A program made the position numbers and the translations under genes. Below are positions 8,061 through 16,948 of a stretch of DNA of 64,000 nt, piece after piece. Each line of letters opens with the position of its first letter. The first letter of the stretch is position 1. A model generated the notes under the pieces. That model ran no database searches, was not told where the DNA came from, and was given only the letters and a program-made list of their open reading frames with translations. Source of the DNA: Oscillibacter sp. (GTDB lineage Bacteria; Bacillota; Clostridia; Oscillospirales; Oscillospiraceae); NCBI GenBank assembly GCA_003539495.1, contig DPPB01000031.1:157214-221213 (forward strand), written 5' to 3'.

Positions 8061-9338
8061 TCATCGGTAGGACCGCAGAACGTACTTAATATTTTCCTTC
8101 ACAATAGCCTCTGCGGCAGTATCCAGTGTCCCGGCAATGATAGCCTCCGCCTGGCGCGGCAGAAACTGTGCCAAAAGGCCGGTGGGACACGGTGCGGCGT
8201 TGAAATTTCTGAAAAGGCGCCGGGTGGCATCCTGCACCTCGGGGTTGTCGAGATAATACCGGGAGCGGTCGGAAAGGCTGTACTTGCGCATCAAGGCAAC
8301 TCTGTACGGCTCTCCGTGGTAGTGCTTGATCCAGTTCCCGGGATTCTGGCACATGACGCGATCTAAAACAGCTGAAAAATCGGAGTATCCTCCTGCCGGT
8401 GCGCAGGGATTCATTTCGCGCTCGATCCGTTCCAGGGCAAAAAGCGCCTCCCGGAACGCATAGGTCAGCGCGGGCCCGACCTTCAGGATCGCAATGCCAT
8501 CCTCCCGCATTTCCCGCAGAGCCCGGGCGGATTGGTAATCGGTGGAATGTCCCTCCAGCACGATCCCATCCAGTGTCCGTGCGCAGGCGATCAATTCAGC
8601 CGCATCGCTTCTGTTGTATAGAAATACCTGGTCGTCGCCGAATTCCACCCCCGGCTGCACCACAACAGCAATAACGCGCGTCCACGCATCATCCAGCCCC
8701 TGGCGGAGAAAAGCGCTTTTGAACAGCTCATACTCATTCCGCAGATCCTCGCCGCGCGTGACGGAGATGCCGTCCTCCGCCTCCGTTGCGCCGCCCGGAA
8801 TGGGCACCTCACTGCCCACCACATACAGGGGCAGCTCGCCCTCGGGCCGTGCTTCCTCCGCCGCCCGGCACAGGCGGGCGGCGCGCCGGGCAACAACGGC
8901 GGGGTCCAGGGGCGCCTGGGGGTCATCGCTTCCCAGGCGCATGCTTGCATCTATATGGATCTTTTGGACTCCGGCGGCCGCATAGGCGCGAACCAGCGCC
9001 TCCGCCTTTTCCATGGCGGCCTCTTCCTCCTCAGCGCTCCACACCAGGGGACCCAGGTGGTCACCGCCGAAGATCAGCCGTTCCTCATCCAATCCCGTGC
9101 GGGATGCGATTTTTCTGCAGAAGCTCACAAAATCAGCCGGTGTCATTCCGGTATAGCCGCCAAACTGGTTGACCTGGTTTGCCGTTGCCTCGATCAGACA
9201 CACCCCGCCCGAGGTGAGAGTCTCCTCCATGGCCGCTTCGATCACATACTCGTTTGCACTGCATACAGAGCATATACCCGCCGGCCGGCCGGCCTTGGAG
9301 GCCGTCACCAGCTCCTTGAGAATCGCATTACCCGACAT
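8061..9338 (-). CDS. D-tagatose-bisphosphate aldolase class II accessory subunit family (GatZ/KbaZ-like)
   Basis: A 425-residue protein of the GatZ/KbaZ family. Recognisable stretches are CSVCSANEYVIEA near the start, IEATANQVNQFGGYTGMTP, FGGDHLGP, KIHIDASM, EGHSTDYQ and LKVGPALTYAFREA. In E. coli it is the non-catalytic partner of GatY/KbaY; some homologues have been described as tagatose-6-phosphate 4-epimerases. No GatY/KbaY gene is in the window, which favours a role of its own here. It is the first gene of the operon, with GGAGGA upstream and a consensus promoter at 9368-9396. Confidence 0.88.
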   Translation of the reverse strand: MSGNAILKELVTASKAGRPAGICSVCSANEYVIEAAMEETLTSGGVCLIEATANQVNQFGGYTGMTPADFVSFCRKIASRTGLDEERLIFGGDHLGPLVWSAEEEEAAMEKAEALVRAYAAAGVQKIHIDASMRLGSDDPQAPLDPAVVARRAARLCRAAEEARPEGELPLYVVGSEVPIPGGATEAEDGISVTRGEDLRNEYELFKSAFLRQGLDDAWTRVIAVVVQPGVEFGDDQVFLYNRSDAAELIACARTLDGIVLEGHSTDYQSARALREMREDGIAILKVGPALTYAFREALFALERIEREMNPCAPAGGYSDFSAVLDRVMCQNPGNWIKHYHGEPYRVALMRKYSLSDRSRYYLDNPEVQDATRRLFRNFNAAPCPTGLLAQFLPRQAEAIIAGTLDTAAEAIVKENIKYVLRSYR

Positions 9339-9356
9339 AGTCTTCCTCCGTCTCTA

Positions 9357-9370
9357 AATGTACGAACATT
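9357..9370. promoter_or_regulatory. Palindromic operator, probable GntR binding site
   Basis: AATGT-ACGA-ACATT overlaps the downstream edge of the -10 box of the gatZ operon promoter, a typical repressor position. The same ATGTnCGnACAT pattern recurs at 18021-18032 in front of the SIS-domain gene. Confidence 0.6.
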
Positions 9371-9396
9371 ATATCATTATGATGATGGCGTGTCAA
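9368..9396 (-). promoter_or_regulatory. Consensus sigma-A promoter of the sugar operon
   Basis: Minus strand: TTGACA (9396-9391), a 17-base spacer and TATAAT (9373-9368). Both boxes are perfect, so the operon should be strong when not repressed. Confidence 0.85.
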
Positions 9397-9449
9397 TATA
9401 GGGGGGAAACGGAAGATTCCACAAAATGATTTGTTGCTTTTTATTCAAC

Positions 9450-9478
9450 TTGACAAGTTTTTCCTCATGTTATACAAT
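9450..9478 (+). promoter_or_regulatory. Sigma-A promoter of the gntR gene
   Basis: TTGACA (9450-9455), 17-base spacer, TACAAT (9473-9478). It is divergent from the sugar operon promoter, 54 bases away. Confidence 0.75.
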
Positions 9479-9565
9479 TCGCCTTGGATAATGCGACACA
9501 ATGGTGTAAAATAATTTAGAACTATGCGGTTTAATGAATAAACCGTTGTTTTTCGGAGGTTTGCT

Positions 9566-10288
9566 ATGCTGAATGACAACCTACCCATCGCCCTGTATCA
9601 GCAGCTGGTGCGGGAGTTTACCGCTAAGATCAGGAACAATGCTTGGCCGGTGGGGTGCATGCTGCCCGGTGAAATGCAGCTGTGCCGGGAGTATAATGTC
9701 AGCCGCTCCACGGTACGCCAGGCCATGGATGTCCTTGTCCGAAACGGGTTGGTTACGCGCAAGCAGGGGCGCGGAACCTTTGTGGCCATGCCGAAGCTGG
9801 AGCAGAATCTGGTGAAGTTCTATAGCTTTAGTGAGGAGATCAAGCGCATGGGCTACACGCCGTCCAGCAGCATTGTCTCCTTTCGAAAGCTCCCGGCCGA
9901 TGCCAATATGGCGGCCCGGCTTTCTATAGAGCCTAACTCCGAAATATTCTCCCTGCGCAGGCTCCGCCTTGCCGATGGCAAGCCCTTCGCGCTGGAGACC
10001 TCGTACATCCCCGCGGCGCTCTACCCATTCATGACTGAGGAGATGATCCGCGAGAAGGGCCTGTACCAGACCATGCGTCAAAACAGCAGCTTTCAGCCGG
10101 ACACAGCGGTGGAAACCTTCCAGGCCATCCTTATATCCAAGGCGGATGCAAAGCTTTTGAACGTCGACCGCCCGGCCCCGGGCCTAAGTGTAAGCCGCGT
10201 TACATCGTCAGACGGTGTCATTGTGGAGATATGCGAAAGCATCGTGCTGGGGGACCGGTATCAGTACACCGTGGCCCTCCACTCCTGA
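9566..10288 (+). CDS. GntR-family transcriptional regulator, HutC type (UTRA ligand domain)
   Basis: A 240-residue regulator with an N-terminal winged helix (residues 8-75; the recognition part is LPGEMQLCREYNVSRSTVRQAMDVL followed by KQGRGTFV) and a C-terminal UTRA domain (about 95-235, with ALETSYIPAALYP). HutC-type GntR proteins bind sugars or sugar phosphates and usually repress the divergent operon. The gene faces the gatZ-led operon across 227 bases holding two consensus promoters and one palindrome. Its ribosome site is CGGAGG. Confidence 0.93.
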   Translation: MLNDNLPIALYQQLVREFTAKIRNNAWPVGCMLPGEMQLCREYNVSRSTVRQAMDVLVRNGLVTRKQGRGTFVAMPKLEQNLVKFYSFSEEIKRMGYTPSSSIVSFRKLPADANMAARLSIEPNSEIFSLRRLRLADGKPFALETSYIPAALYPFMTEEMIREKGLYQTMRQNSSFQPDTAVETFQAILISKADAKLLNVDRPAPGLSVSRVTSSDGVIVEICESIVLGDRYQYTVALHS

Positions 10289-10320
10289 TCCGGGCCGGAT
10301 ATTGCATCCAGTATACCTAC

Positions 10321-10361
10321 CGCTGCGGTAAGCTGCCAAAGGCTTTGCCGCAGCGTTTTTT
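10321..10361 (+). terminator. Terminator of gntR
   Basis: CGCTGCGG pairs with CCGCAGCG in an extended imperfect stem, followed by six T residues. Confidence 0.85.
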
Positions 10362-10670
10362 CCATCCCCCGATAAAGCTGTCCTTTACATCCCCGACGCC
10401 CCTCCCTCCTTATTCCCGGCGTCCAATGGCAGTATTTGCGCAAACGCAGCTTTGTCAAGCATATCGGGCAGCGGACTCCGGGGCAGACGCCCGGCGGAGA
10501 ACTCCACAGGCAGCCGTTAGAGCGGCAAGTACGCATAGCATATGATCTCTAAGCGGGCAGAAGGAATAAGCGGCATCGAGCCGTTTCCGATTCTCTGCCC
10601 CTTTTACTTGTTTTTGATGTGATGTATTGTAGTCCTGCAAACGTTTTTGAAAAAACATTGGCAAGGGCTG
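10362..10670. other. 309-base gap without a supported gene
   Basis: No coding frame has a ribosome site or family signal. The only structure seen is a long imperfect hairpin at about 10555-10600 (GGGCAGA...TCTGCCC) followed by CTTTT, possibly a terminator for an unrecognised small transcript. Confidence 0.4.
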
Positions 10671-10699
10671 TTGACAAAAAACGAATCGCTCTCTATAAT
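10671..10699 (+). promoter_or_regulatory. Consensus promoter of the T-box tyrS unit
   Basis: TTGACA (10671-10676), 17-base spacer, TATAAT (10694-10699). Confidence 0.9.
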
Positions 10700-10714
10700 A
10701 TTTGGTAAGTTCAT

Positions 10715-10990
10715 ATTCCTACAGCTATGATGGGAAAAAGTAACGCCGGTTCTGCCTGCCAAGAGAGCCTCCGTTGGGTGCAAGGGGGAGAGGAGAGCGG
10801 CTGTGAATACATCCCGGAGCTGCCTTCCGAACGGGCGGGAGCCTTAGTAGGGATGCGTCGGGTTCGCCCGTTACAGCGCAGGGGTGCGGCGCACTCCGTG
10901 AGGCTGCAGACCGCGAGGCTGCGGCGAATATGAGGTGGTACCGTGACATATGTCGCCCTCTGTCCAAGGAGACAGGGGGCGATTTTTTCT
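10715..10990 (+). promoter_or_regulatory. Tyrosine T-box leader
   Basis: A 5' leader that binds uncharged tRNA-Tyr to allow transcription of tyrS. The T-box sequence GGTGGTACCGTG is at 10934-10945. A Tyr codon UAC at 10808-10810, in the context GTGAATACATCCC, is the likely specifier. The intrinsic terminator (stem 10953-10964 with 10971-10982, then six Ts) competes with the antiterminator. The downstream tyrosyl-tRNA synthetase confirms the class. Confidence 0.92.
10953..10988 (+). terminator. T-box-controlled terminator before tyrS
   Basis: A 12-bp stem with one G-T pair, a 6-base loop and TTTTTT; the conditional terminator of the tyrosine T-box. Confidence 0.9.
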
Positions 10991-11027
10991 CCTGTCTGAT
11001 TTGCAATAAAAGAAAGGAACGAAAAAA

Positions 11028-12254
11028 ATGGGAATTTATGAAGAATTGATCGCCCGCGGGCTGATCGCACAGGTGACCAATGAGGACGAAATCCGGGAGA
11101 TGGTCAACAACGGCAAGGCAACCTTCTACATTGGCTTTGACTGCACAGCGGACTCCCTGCATGTGGGGCACTTCATGGCTCTGTGCCTGATGAAGCGCCT
11201 GCAGATGGCCGGCAATAAGCCCATCGCCCTCATTGGCGACGGCACAACGATGATCGGCGATCCCTCCGGCCGGACGGATATGCGCAAAATGCTCACCCGG
11301 GAGGATATCGTTCACAATGCCGAGTGCTTCAAGCGCCAGATGGAGAAATTCATTGATTTCTCTGATGGGAAGGCGCTGATGCTCTATAACTCCGAGTGGC
11401 TGATGCCGCTGAACTATATTGAGCTGCTGCGGGAGGTTGGCGCCTGCTTCTCTGTGAATAACATGCTGCGGGCCGAGTGCTATAAGCAGCGCATGGAGAA
11501 GGGCCTGAGCTTCCTGGAGTTCAACTACATGATCATGCAGAGCTATGACTTCTACTACATGTTCCAGCATTACGGCTGCAATATGCAGTTTGGCGGCAAC
11601 GACCAGTGGAGCAATATGCTGGGCGGCACAGAGCTGATCCGCCGCAAGCTGGGCAAGGATGCCCATGCCATGACCATCAACCTGCTGCTGAATTCCGAGG
11701 GCAAGAAGATGGGCAAAACCGCCTCCGGCGCCGTGTGGCTGGATCCCAACAAGACCAGTCCCTTCGAGTTCTATCAGTACTGGCGCAATGTGGATGATGC
11801 GGATGTCATCAAGTGCCTGCGGATGCTGACCTTCCTGCCGCTGGAGGAAATTAACGCCATGGCCGATTGGAAGGATGCCAAGCTCAACGAGGCCAAGGAT
11901 ATCCTGGCCTATGAGCTGACGAAGCTGGTCCATAGCGAGGCGGAGGCCAATAAGGCCCGGGAGGCATCCCGTGCGCTGTTCTCCGGCAAGGGAGATGCCA
12001 CCCATATGCCCGCCACAGAGCTTGCAGCCGACAAGCTGACAGACGGCAAGATCGGCGTCATGGCGCTGCTGGTGGAGTGCGGCCTGTGTGCCTCCAACAG
12101 CGAGGCCCGGCGGCTGGTGCAGCAGGGCGGCGTCAGCATCAATGACGCAAAGGTAGAGTCCATTGATGCCTCCTTTGACGCAGACAGCCTGGCCGGCGAG
12201 GGCGTTATCATCAAGAAGGGCAAGAAGATCTTCCACAGGGCGTTTATGAAGTAA
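11028..12254 (+). CDS. tyrS: Tyrosyl-tRNA synthetase
   Basis: A 408-residue class Ic synthetase that charges tRNA-Tyr. The HIGH signature appears as HVGH (residues 45-48), and the KMSKS loop as KMGKT (about 227-231). FGGNDQWSNM lies in the tyrosine/tRNA region. A C-terminal S4 RNA-binding domain (about 345-408; ASNSEARRLVQQGGVSIND) is complete. Length is normal. It stands alone behind the Tyr T-box leader, so it is induced when charged tRNA-Tyr falls. Ribosome site GAAAGGA. Confidence 0.97.
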   Translation: MGIYEELIARGLIAQVTNEDEIREMVNNGKATFYIGFDCTADSLHVGHFMALCLMKRLQMAGNKPIALIGDGTTMIGDPSGRTDMRKMLTREDIVHNAECFKRQMEKFIDFSDGKALMLYNSEWLMPLNYIELLREVGACFSVNNMLRAECYKQRMEKGLSFLEFNYMIMQSYDFYYMFQHYGCNMQFGGNDQWSNMLGGTELIRRKLGKDAHAMTINLLLNSEGKKMGKTASGAVWLDPNKTSPFEFYQYWRNVDDADVIKCLRMLTFLPLEEINAMADWKDAKLNEAKDILAYELTKLVHSEAEANKAREASRALFSGKGDATHMPATELAADKLTDGKIGVMALLVECGLCASNSEARRLVQQGGVSINDAKVESIDASFDADSLAGEGVIIKKGKKIFHRAFMK

Positions 12255-12550
12255 AATAACAGCAGAACACTCTCCGCCCGAGGCATCCGGCGGAGGGCTC
12301 TCATGGACGGGTTATTGGCTCTGCAAGCATAAACAGCAAGCTGCTTTGCAGAGCCTGCAGGTGACTGGTAGGAATGAACAGATCGGAACCGCTCCTGATT
12401 TTTGCGGTGGATGCGTTCCGCTCTTCGGGCTGGTTTGGTGTGGCAGCTTAGCTATACCCCACGGGACCATATCCTTCATAGCTTTTTATTCACTTGTCCA
12501 AGATGTGTTGTAGGGCAACAAATACCGACCAAAGGTGAGGGTCTTCGCTC
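12255..12550. other. Gap between tyrS and smpB, hairpins only
   Basis: No credible gene. A 10-bp hairpin, GGCTCTGCAA with TTGCAGAGCC (12318-12355), and a weaker one around 12386-12425 are visible but neither has a T tail. No known RNA family is recognised. Confidence 0.35.
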
Positions 12551-12579
12551 TTGCAATAGTCAGAAAAGTGTGTTATACT
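12551..12579 (+). promoter_or_regulatory. Sigma-A promoter of smpB
   Basis: TTGCAA (12551-12556), 17-base spacer, TATACT (12574-12579), 28 bases before the smpB start. Confidence 0.75.
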
Positions 12580-12606
12580 GTTCCATCCGGAGAAAGGAGG
12601 TCCTCC

Positions 12607-13071
12607 ATGGAGAAAAAAGGCATTAAGATCGCCGCCCAAAACCGCAAGGCGTTCCATGACTATTTCGTGGAGGATCGCTATGAGGCCGGGGTGGAGCTGT
12701 TCGGCACGGAGGTCAAGAGCATCCGGGCCGGCACGCTGAATCTGAAGGATTCCTATTGCCAGGCCAAGGATGGAGAGGTGTTTGCCTATGGCGTACACAT
12801 CTCCCCCTATGACAAGGGCAGCATCTTCAACAAGGATCCGGACCGGCCCAAGCGGCTGCTGCTGCACAAGCGGGAGATCCGCAAGCTGCACGACCTGCAA
12901 AAGCAGCAGGGCTACGCGCTGATCCCCCTGTCTGTGTATTTCAAGGACAGCCGGGTGAAAATTGAGCTGGGCCTGTGCAAGGGTAAGAAAACCTACGACA
13001 AACGGGAAGCCGTGGCCAAGCGGGACGCCAAGCGCGAGATGGACCGGGCCATGCGCGAGAAAAACAGATAA
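12607..13071 (+). CDS. smpB: SsrA-binding protein SmpB
   Basis: A 154-residue OB-fold protein that delivers tmRNA to stalled ribosomes. Typical stretches are NRKAFHDYFVEDRYEAGVELFGTEVKSIR, LKDSYC and the basic C-terminal tail KRDAKREMDRAMREKNR. The start is set by AAAGGAGG six bases upstream. The tmRNA gene lies 820 bases downstream, with only a cyclophilin gene between, so the trans-translation pair is physically linked. Confidence 0.97.
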   Translation: MEKKGIKIAAQNRKAFHDYFVEDRYEAGVELFGTEVKSIRAGTLNLKDSYCQAKDGEVFAYGVHISPYDKGSIFNKDPDRPKRLLLHKREIRKLHDLQKQQGYALIPLSVYFKDSRVKIELGLCKGKKTYDKREAVAKRDAKREMDRAMREKNR

Positions 13072-13083
13072 AGGAGACAGAGC

Positions 13084-13626
13084 ATGGAAAACAATCCTAT
13101 TGTGACCATAACCATGGAGGACGGCGGCAAGATCGTGGCGGAGCTATACCCCGATGTGGCGCCGCAGAGCGTGTATAACTTCATCTCTCTCATAAAAAAG
13201 GGGTTTTATAACGGGCTCATTTTCCACCGGTGCATTTACGGGTTCATGATCCAGGGCGGATGCCCCGACGGCACCGGCATGGGCGGCCCCGGCTACTGCA
13301 TCAAGGGTGAATTCAAGGCAAATGGCTTTAACAACGATCTGCGCCACTCTCGGGGCGTTCTGAGCATGGCCCGGGCCCAGGCTCCGGACTCTGCCGGGAG
13401 CCAGTTCTTCATCATGCACAAGGACAGCCCCCATCTGGACGGGGAATATGCCGCCTTCGGCATGGTCATCGATGGCATGGACGTGGTGGACGCTATCGCC
13501 TCGGCTCCCCGGAACATGATGACCAACAAGCCCAAAAAGCCCCAGGTGATGGCCTCCGTCACCGTGGACACCAAGGGCGTGGAGTATCCGGAGCCGGAGA
13601 AGCTGCCGGATCCCTACGGGCGGTAA
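13084..13626 (+). CDS. Peptidyl-prolyl cis-trans isomerase, cyclophilin type
   Basis: A 180-residue cytoplasmic cyclophilin (no signal peptide). Catalytic features seen are FHRCIYGFMIQGG (the FHR active-site Arg), AGSQFFIMH and LDGEYAAFG; the usual Trp of the cyclosporin site is absent, as in many bacterial members. It catalyses proline isomerisation in protein folding. It starts 12 bases after smpB with AAAGGAG and is probably co-transcribed with it. Confidence 0.95.
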   Translation: MENNPIVTITMEDGGKIVAELYPDVAPQSVYNFISLIKKGFYNGLIFHRCIYGFMIQGGCPDGTGMGGPGYCIKGEFKANGFNNDLRHSRGVLSMARAQAPDSAGSQFFIMHKDSPHLDGEYAAFGMVIDGMDVVDAIASAPRNMMTNKPKKPQVMASVTVDTKGVEYPEPEKLPDPYGR

Positions 13627-13701
13627 AATCATCGTATTCTGCCCGGGTGCCGGGAATATTTCCCGGTACCCGGCGGAAAATATAGCTCTGCAAAGCATAG
13701 A

Positions 13702-13885
13702 GTCTCGCAGAGCTTGCCGCCCACAGGCGGCAAAAAATGGAAATCGTTTTTCACCGCGGCATATGCGTGGGGAAAAACACCTCTCAGGCTTCCAGTGCAT
13801 CATTCTGCGCCACAGGCCCAAAATGATGCACCCAGGAGACTGCAGCCTCTCTGCCGGAAAATCCCATAGGGATTTTCGGCAACTC
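13702..13885 (+). repeat. Dispersed ~185-bp intergenic repeat, copy 1
   Basis: This stretch aligns along most of its length with 41149-41333: CTCGCAGAG, TTGCCGCCC-CAGGCGGCAA, a TTTTTCACCGCG block, GCGTGGGGAAAAA, ACCTCTCAGGCT and a final hairpin CGGAAAAT...ATTTTCG. Internal palindromes make it look like a non-coding mobile or REP-like element. It lies between the cyclophilin gene and tmRNA. Confidence 0.75.
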
Positions 13886-13890
13886 TATAT

Positions 13891-14237
13891 GGGGGCGTAC
13901 CGGTTTCGACGGGGGTGTGGAGGCAGGATAAGCGGGCGGTGGCGCCTGGCCACCATAAAACGGGCAATTAAAAATGAACTGACAACACTAATACTGTTGC
14001 CGTCGCAGCTTAAGCTGTGACCGTCTGAACCGGAGAGGCCACAGGCCGGGGAAGGCGTCGTTTATGTGGCGTCCGTGCGGCGGGTAAGAGTTGCCCCGCC
14101 CACGCATCATGACTCTACTGAATCGCGCAGTCTGTTATGTGCCTGCGCGAGGAGGGAATGCTGAAACATAACTGCGCCCGGAGAAGGTCCTGTTAAAGCG
14201 CTTTCGGACAGGGGTTCGACTCCCCTCGCCTCCACCA
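13891..14237 (+). ncRNA. ssrA: Transfer-messenger RNA (tmRNA)
   Basis: Ribosome-rescue RNA of 347 bases. The 5' end GGGGGCG pairs with the 3' CGCCTCC before an encoded ACCA. The tRNA-like part has the 5' motif GTACCGGTTTCGAC and the T-loop GGTTCGACTCC. The tag frame ends GCC GTC GCA GCT TAA (stop at 14011-14013), giving a tag that ends AVAA. Reading back, the tag is TDNTNTVAVAA if it resumes at ACT (13978), because TGA and TAA precede it in frame; resume codon not certain. SmpB is encoded just upstream. Confidence 0.95.
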
Positions 14238-14394
14238 ATTTGATTGCAGGTCGAACCCTGGAGCAGTTCGACGAAAAAATCATCCGCTCCGCCAAAATCC
14301 TGCACATTCGTGTAGGATTTTCCTTTATTGTTTTACCGCACCCCGGCAGCTGCACCGCAGGGGCGAGATACACACGACGTAAGGAGGTAACCCT

Positions 14395-16224
14395 ATGAAA
14401 GAGGTCAAATCACCAAAAAAGCCTTTGATCTACTACTACGGCATCGTTCTGCTGGTCATACTGATTTTTAATATGGTCGTTGCACCGCTGCTGGAGACTC
14501 ACCAGGTGAAGGAGGTAGACTACGGCACCTTCATGAAAATGATCGAGGAGAAGAACGTTGACAGCGTGGAGGTGGACGACTCGGAGATCGTGTTCACGGA
14601 CAAGAGTGAGCAGCAGATCTACAAGACCGGGAAGATGGACGACCCCACGCTGACGCAGCGGCTCTATGATGCCGGGGCCACCTTTACCCGGAATATCACC
14701 GGCGAGACGTCGCCGCTGCTGAGCTTTTTCCTCAGCGTGATCCTGCCCATTGCTATTTTTGCGGCGCTGGGGCAGTACATGGCGAAGAAGATGATGTCCC
14801 AGGCCGGCGGGCCCAACGCTATGTCCTTCGGCATGGGCAAGAGCAATGCCAAGGTCTATGTGCCCTCCTCCGACGGCATCCGCTTTGCCGACGTGGCCGG
14901 CGAGGACGAGGCTAAGGAGAACTTGGCGGAGATCGTGGACTATCTGCACAATCCCGCAAAGTATTCCGACGTGGGCGCCTCCATGCCCAAGGGCGTGCTG
15001 CTGGTGGGCCCTCCGGGCACCGGCAAGACCATGCTGGCCAAGGCGGTGGCCGGCGAGGCCGGGGTGCCGTTTTTCTCCATGTCCGGGTCTGAATTTGTAG
15101 AGATGTTTGTGGGCATGGGTGCCTCCAAGGTCCGGGACCTGTTCAAGCAGGCCAAGGAGAAGGCGCCGTGCATCGTGTTTATCGACGAAATTGACGCCAT
15201 CGGCAAAAAGCGTGATGGGCAGATCGGCGGCAACGATGAGCGGGAGCAGACTCTAAACCAGCTGCTCACCGAGATGGACGGATTTGATGGCAACAACGGC
15301 GTGATTATTCTGGCAGCCACCAACCGCCCGGAGTCCCTGGATCCGGCCCTGACCCGCCCGGGCCGTTTCGACCGGCGGGTGCCGGTGGAGCTGCCGGATC
15401 TGGCCGGCCGTGAGGCGATCCTGAAGGTCCATGCCAAGAAGATCAAGGCGGCGGAGGACGTGGATTTCCACACCATTGCCCGGATGGCGGCGGGCACCTC
15501 CGGCGCGGAGCTGGCCAACATCATCAACGAAGCGGCACTGCGGGCCGTGCGCGACGGGCGCACGGTGGTAAAGGAGGCGGACCTGGAGGAAAGCATCGAG
15601 GTGGTCATCGCCGGGTATCAAAAGAAAAATGCCATCATGACCGATGCGGAAAAGAAGGTGGTAGCCTACCACGAGATCGGCCACGCCCTGGTGGCGGCGC
15701 TGCAGACGGAATCCGCCCCGGTGCAGAAGATCACTATTATTCCCCGCACCTCCGGCGCCCTGGGCTACACCATGCAGGTGGAGCAGACTGACAAGGTCCT
15801 GATGACCAAGGAGGAGCTGGAAAATAAGATTGCCACCCTTACCGGCGGGCGGGCGGCGGAGGAACTGGTGTTCGGTCAGATCACCACCGGCGCCTCCAAC
15901 GACATTGAGCAGGCCACCAAGCTGGCCCGGGCTATGGTCACCCGATACGGCATGACGGATGAATTTGACATGGTAGCTATGGAGACGGTGACCAACCAGT
16001 ATCTGGGTGGAGATACCTCCCTGGCTTGCTCGGCGGACACCCAGAAGGAGATCGACAAAAAAGTGGTGGAGACCGTGAAGGCTCAACACGAAAAGGCGCG
16101 CCGCCTGCTGGCAGAGCATCGGAGCAAGCTGGATGAGCTGGCCAAATACCTGTATGAAAAGGAAACCATCACCGGAAGTGAATTCATGAAGATCCTGCAG
16201 GATAAGGAGGGGGCTGCGAAATGA
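14395..16224 (+). CDS. ftsH: ATP-dependent zinc metalloprotease FtsH
   Basis: A 609-residue membrane AAA+ protease that degrades membrane and short-lived proteins. Order: first helix (about 12-30), extracytoplasmic loop, second helix (about 105-125), AAA domain with Walker A GPPGTGKT (205-212) and Walker B IVFIDEIDAIG, the second region of homology TRPGRFDRRV, then the M41 protease domain with zinc site HEIGH (426-430). Length is normal. AAGGAGG lies upstream. The stop overlaps the next start as ATGA. Confidence 0.97.
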   Translation: MKEVKSPKKPLIYYYGIVLLVILIFNMVVAPLLETHQVKEVDYGTFMKMIEEKNVDSVEVDDSEIVFTDKSEQQIYKTGKMDDPTLTQRLYDAGATFTRNITGETSPLLSFFLSVILPIAIFAALGQYMAKKMMSQAGGPNAMSFGMGKSNAKVYVPSSDGIRFADVAGEDEAKENLAEIVDYLHNPAKYSDVGASMPKGVLLVGPPGTGKTMLAKAVAGEAGVPFFSMSGSEFVEMFVGMGASKVRDLFKQAKEKAPCIVFIDEIDAIGKKRDGQIGGNDEREQTLNQLLTEMDGFDGNNGVIILAATNRPESLDPALTRPGRFDRRVPVELPDLAGREAILKVHAKKIKAAEDVDFHTIARMAAGTSGAELANIINEAALRAVRDGRTVVKEADLEESIEVVIAGYQKKNAIMTDAEKKVVAYHEIGHALVAALQTESAPVQKITIIPRTSGALGYTMQVEQTDKVLMTKEELENKIATLTGGRAAEELVFGQITTGASNDIEQATKLARAMVTRYGMTDEFDMVAMETVTNQYLGGDTSLACSADTQKEIDKKVVETVKAQHEKARRLLAEHRSKLDELAKYLYEKETITGSEFMKILQDKEGAAK

Positions 16225-16772
16225 AAAGGGAAGGCGGCTTCGGCTGGAGCGAGCTGATCGCAGGCATCCTGCTGATCCTGTTGGGCGTGTTCACCTTTGC
16301 AAGGCCCGAGAGCATGCTCTCAGGCTTGGTGGTAGTCTATGGCATCATCGCCATTGCCCTGGGCATTGAGGACATTGTGGTGTATGTGCGTCTGTCCCGG
16401 TTCACCGGGTTTGGGCCCATGCTGTCGCTGATTGCGGGGATTCTGAGCGTTATGTGCGGCATTATGCTGCTGGCTAATCCCAACGTGGGCAAGTGGGCGC
16501 TGACCATCCTGATGCCTATCTGGTTCATTGCCCACTGCATTTCCGGCCTAACCCGGGTGAATCTGGTCCGACTGATCGGCAACTCGTTTTACTATTATTT
16601 CTCCCTGTTCCTCAACATTCTGGGCCTGATTTTGGGCTTTATGATGCTCTTTAGCCCCATGCTCTCGTTCTTGACCATCCGTGTCATCAGCTATTTGGTG
16701 GCAGTATATCTGGTACTTTTCGGCATAGAGAGCGTCATTGCAGCCTTTGCCCGGAAAAAATCGGATTGGTAA
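16221..16772 (+). CDS. DUF308/HdeD-like membrane protein
   Basis: A 183-residue protein with six predicted transmembrane helices, of the DUF308 (HdeD-like) family, judged from the repeated short helix-pair pattern (LLGVFTFARPESMLSGLVVVYGI; MLLANPNVGKWALTILMPIWF). Function in Firmicutes is unknown. It overlaps ftsH by four bases (ATGA) and probably depends on it for translation, which hints at a membrane-quality role; that is inference. Confidence 0.85.
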   Translation: MKREGGFGWSELIAGILLILLGVFTFARPESMLSGLVVVYGIIAIALGIEDIVVYVRLSRFTGFGPMLSLIAGILSVMCGIMLLANPNVGKWALTILMPIWFIAHCISGLTRVNLVRLIGNSFYYYFSLFLNILGLILGFMMLFSPMLSFLTIRVISYLVAVYLVLFGIESVIAAFARKKSDW

Positions 16773-16833
16773 ATGAGCGGGCTTTCCCGGCCGATATAGC
16801 TAAGAAGCATGGGTTGCAAGGCGATTTGTGAAT

Positions 16834-16866
16834 AAAAATCGAGGCAGAGATTCTGCCTCGATTTTT
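16834..16866. terminator. Strong bidirectional terminator
   Basis: A 15-bp perfect stem (AAAAATCGAGGCAGA with its complement) and a 3-base loop, with a run of Ts on the plus strand. It separates the ftsH unit from the converging SIS gene. Confidence 0.9.
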
Positions 16867-16948
16867 TGCAGGGAGGAGCGGCATGGGGAGGGAGATTTCA
16901 TGCGCTGGAAATCCTCCTGCGCAGACGCGGGACGCGCCTTACTATGTG

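Noticed and set aside
10725..12236. A 503-codon frame antisense to tyrS
   Set aside because: tyrS and its T-box are unambiguous on the other strand.
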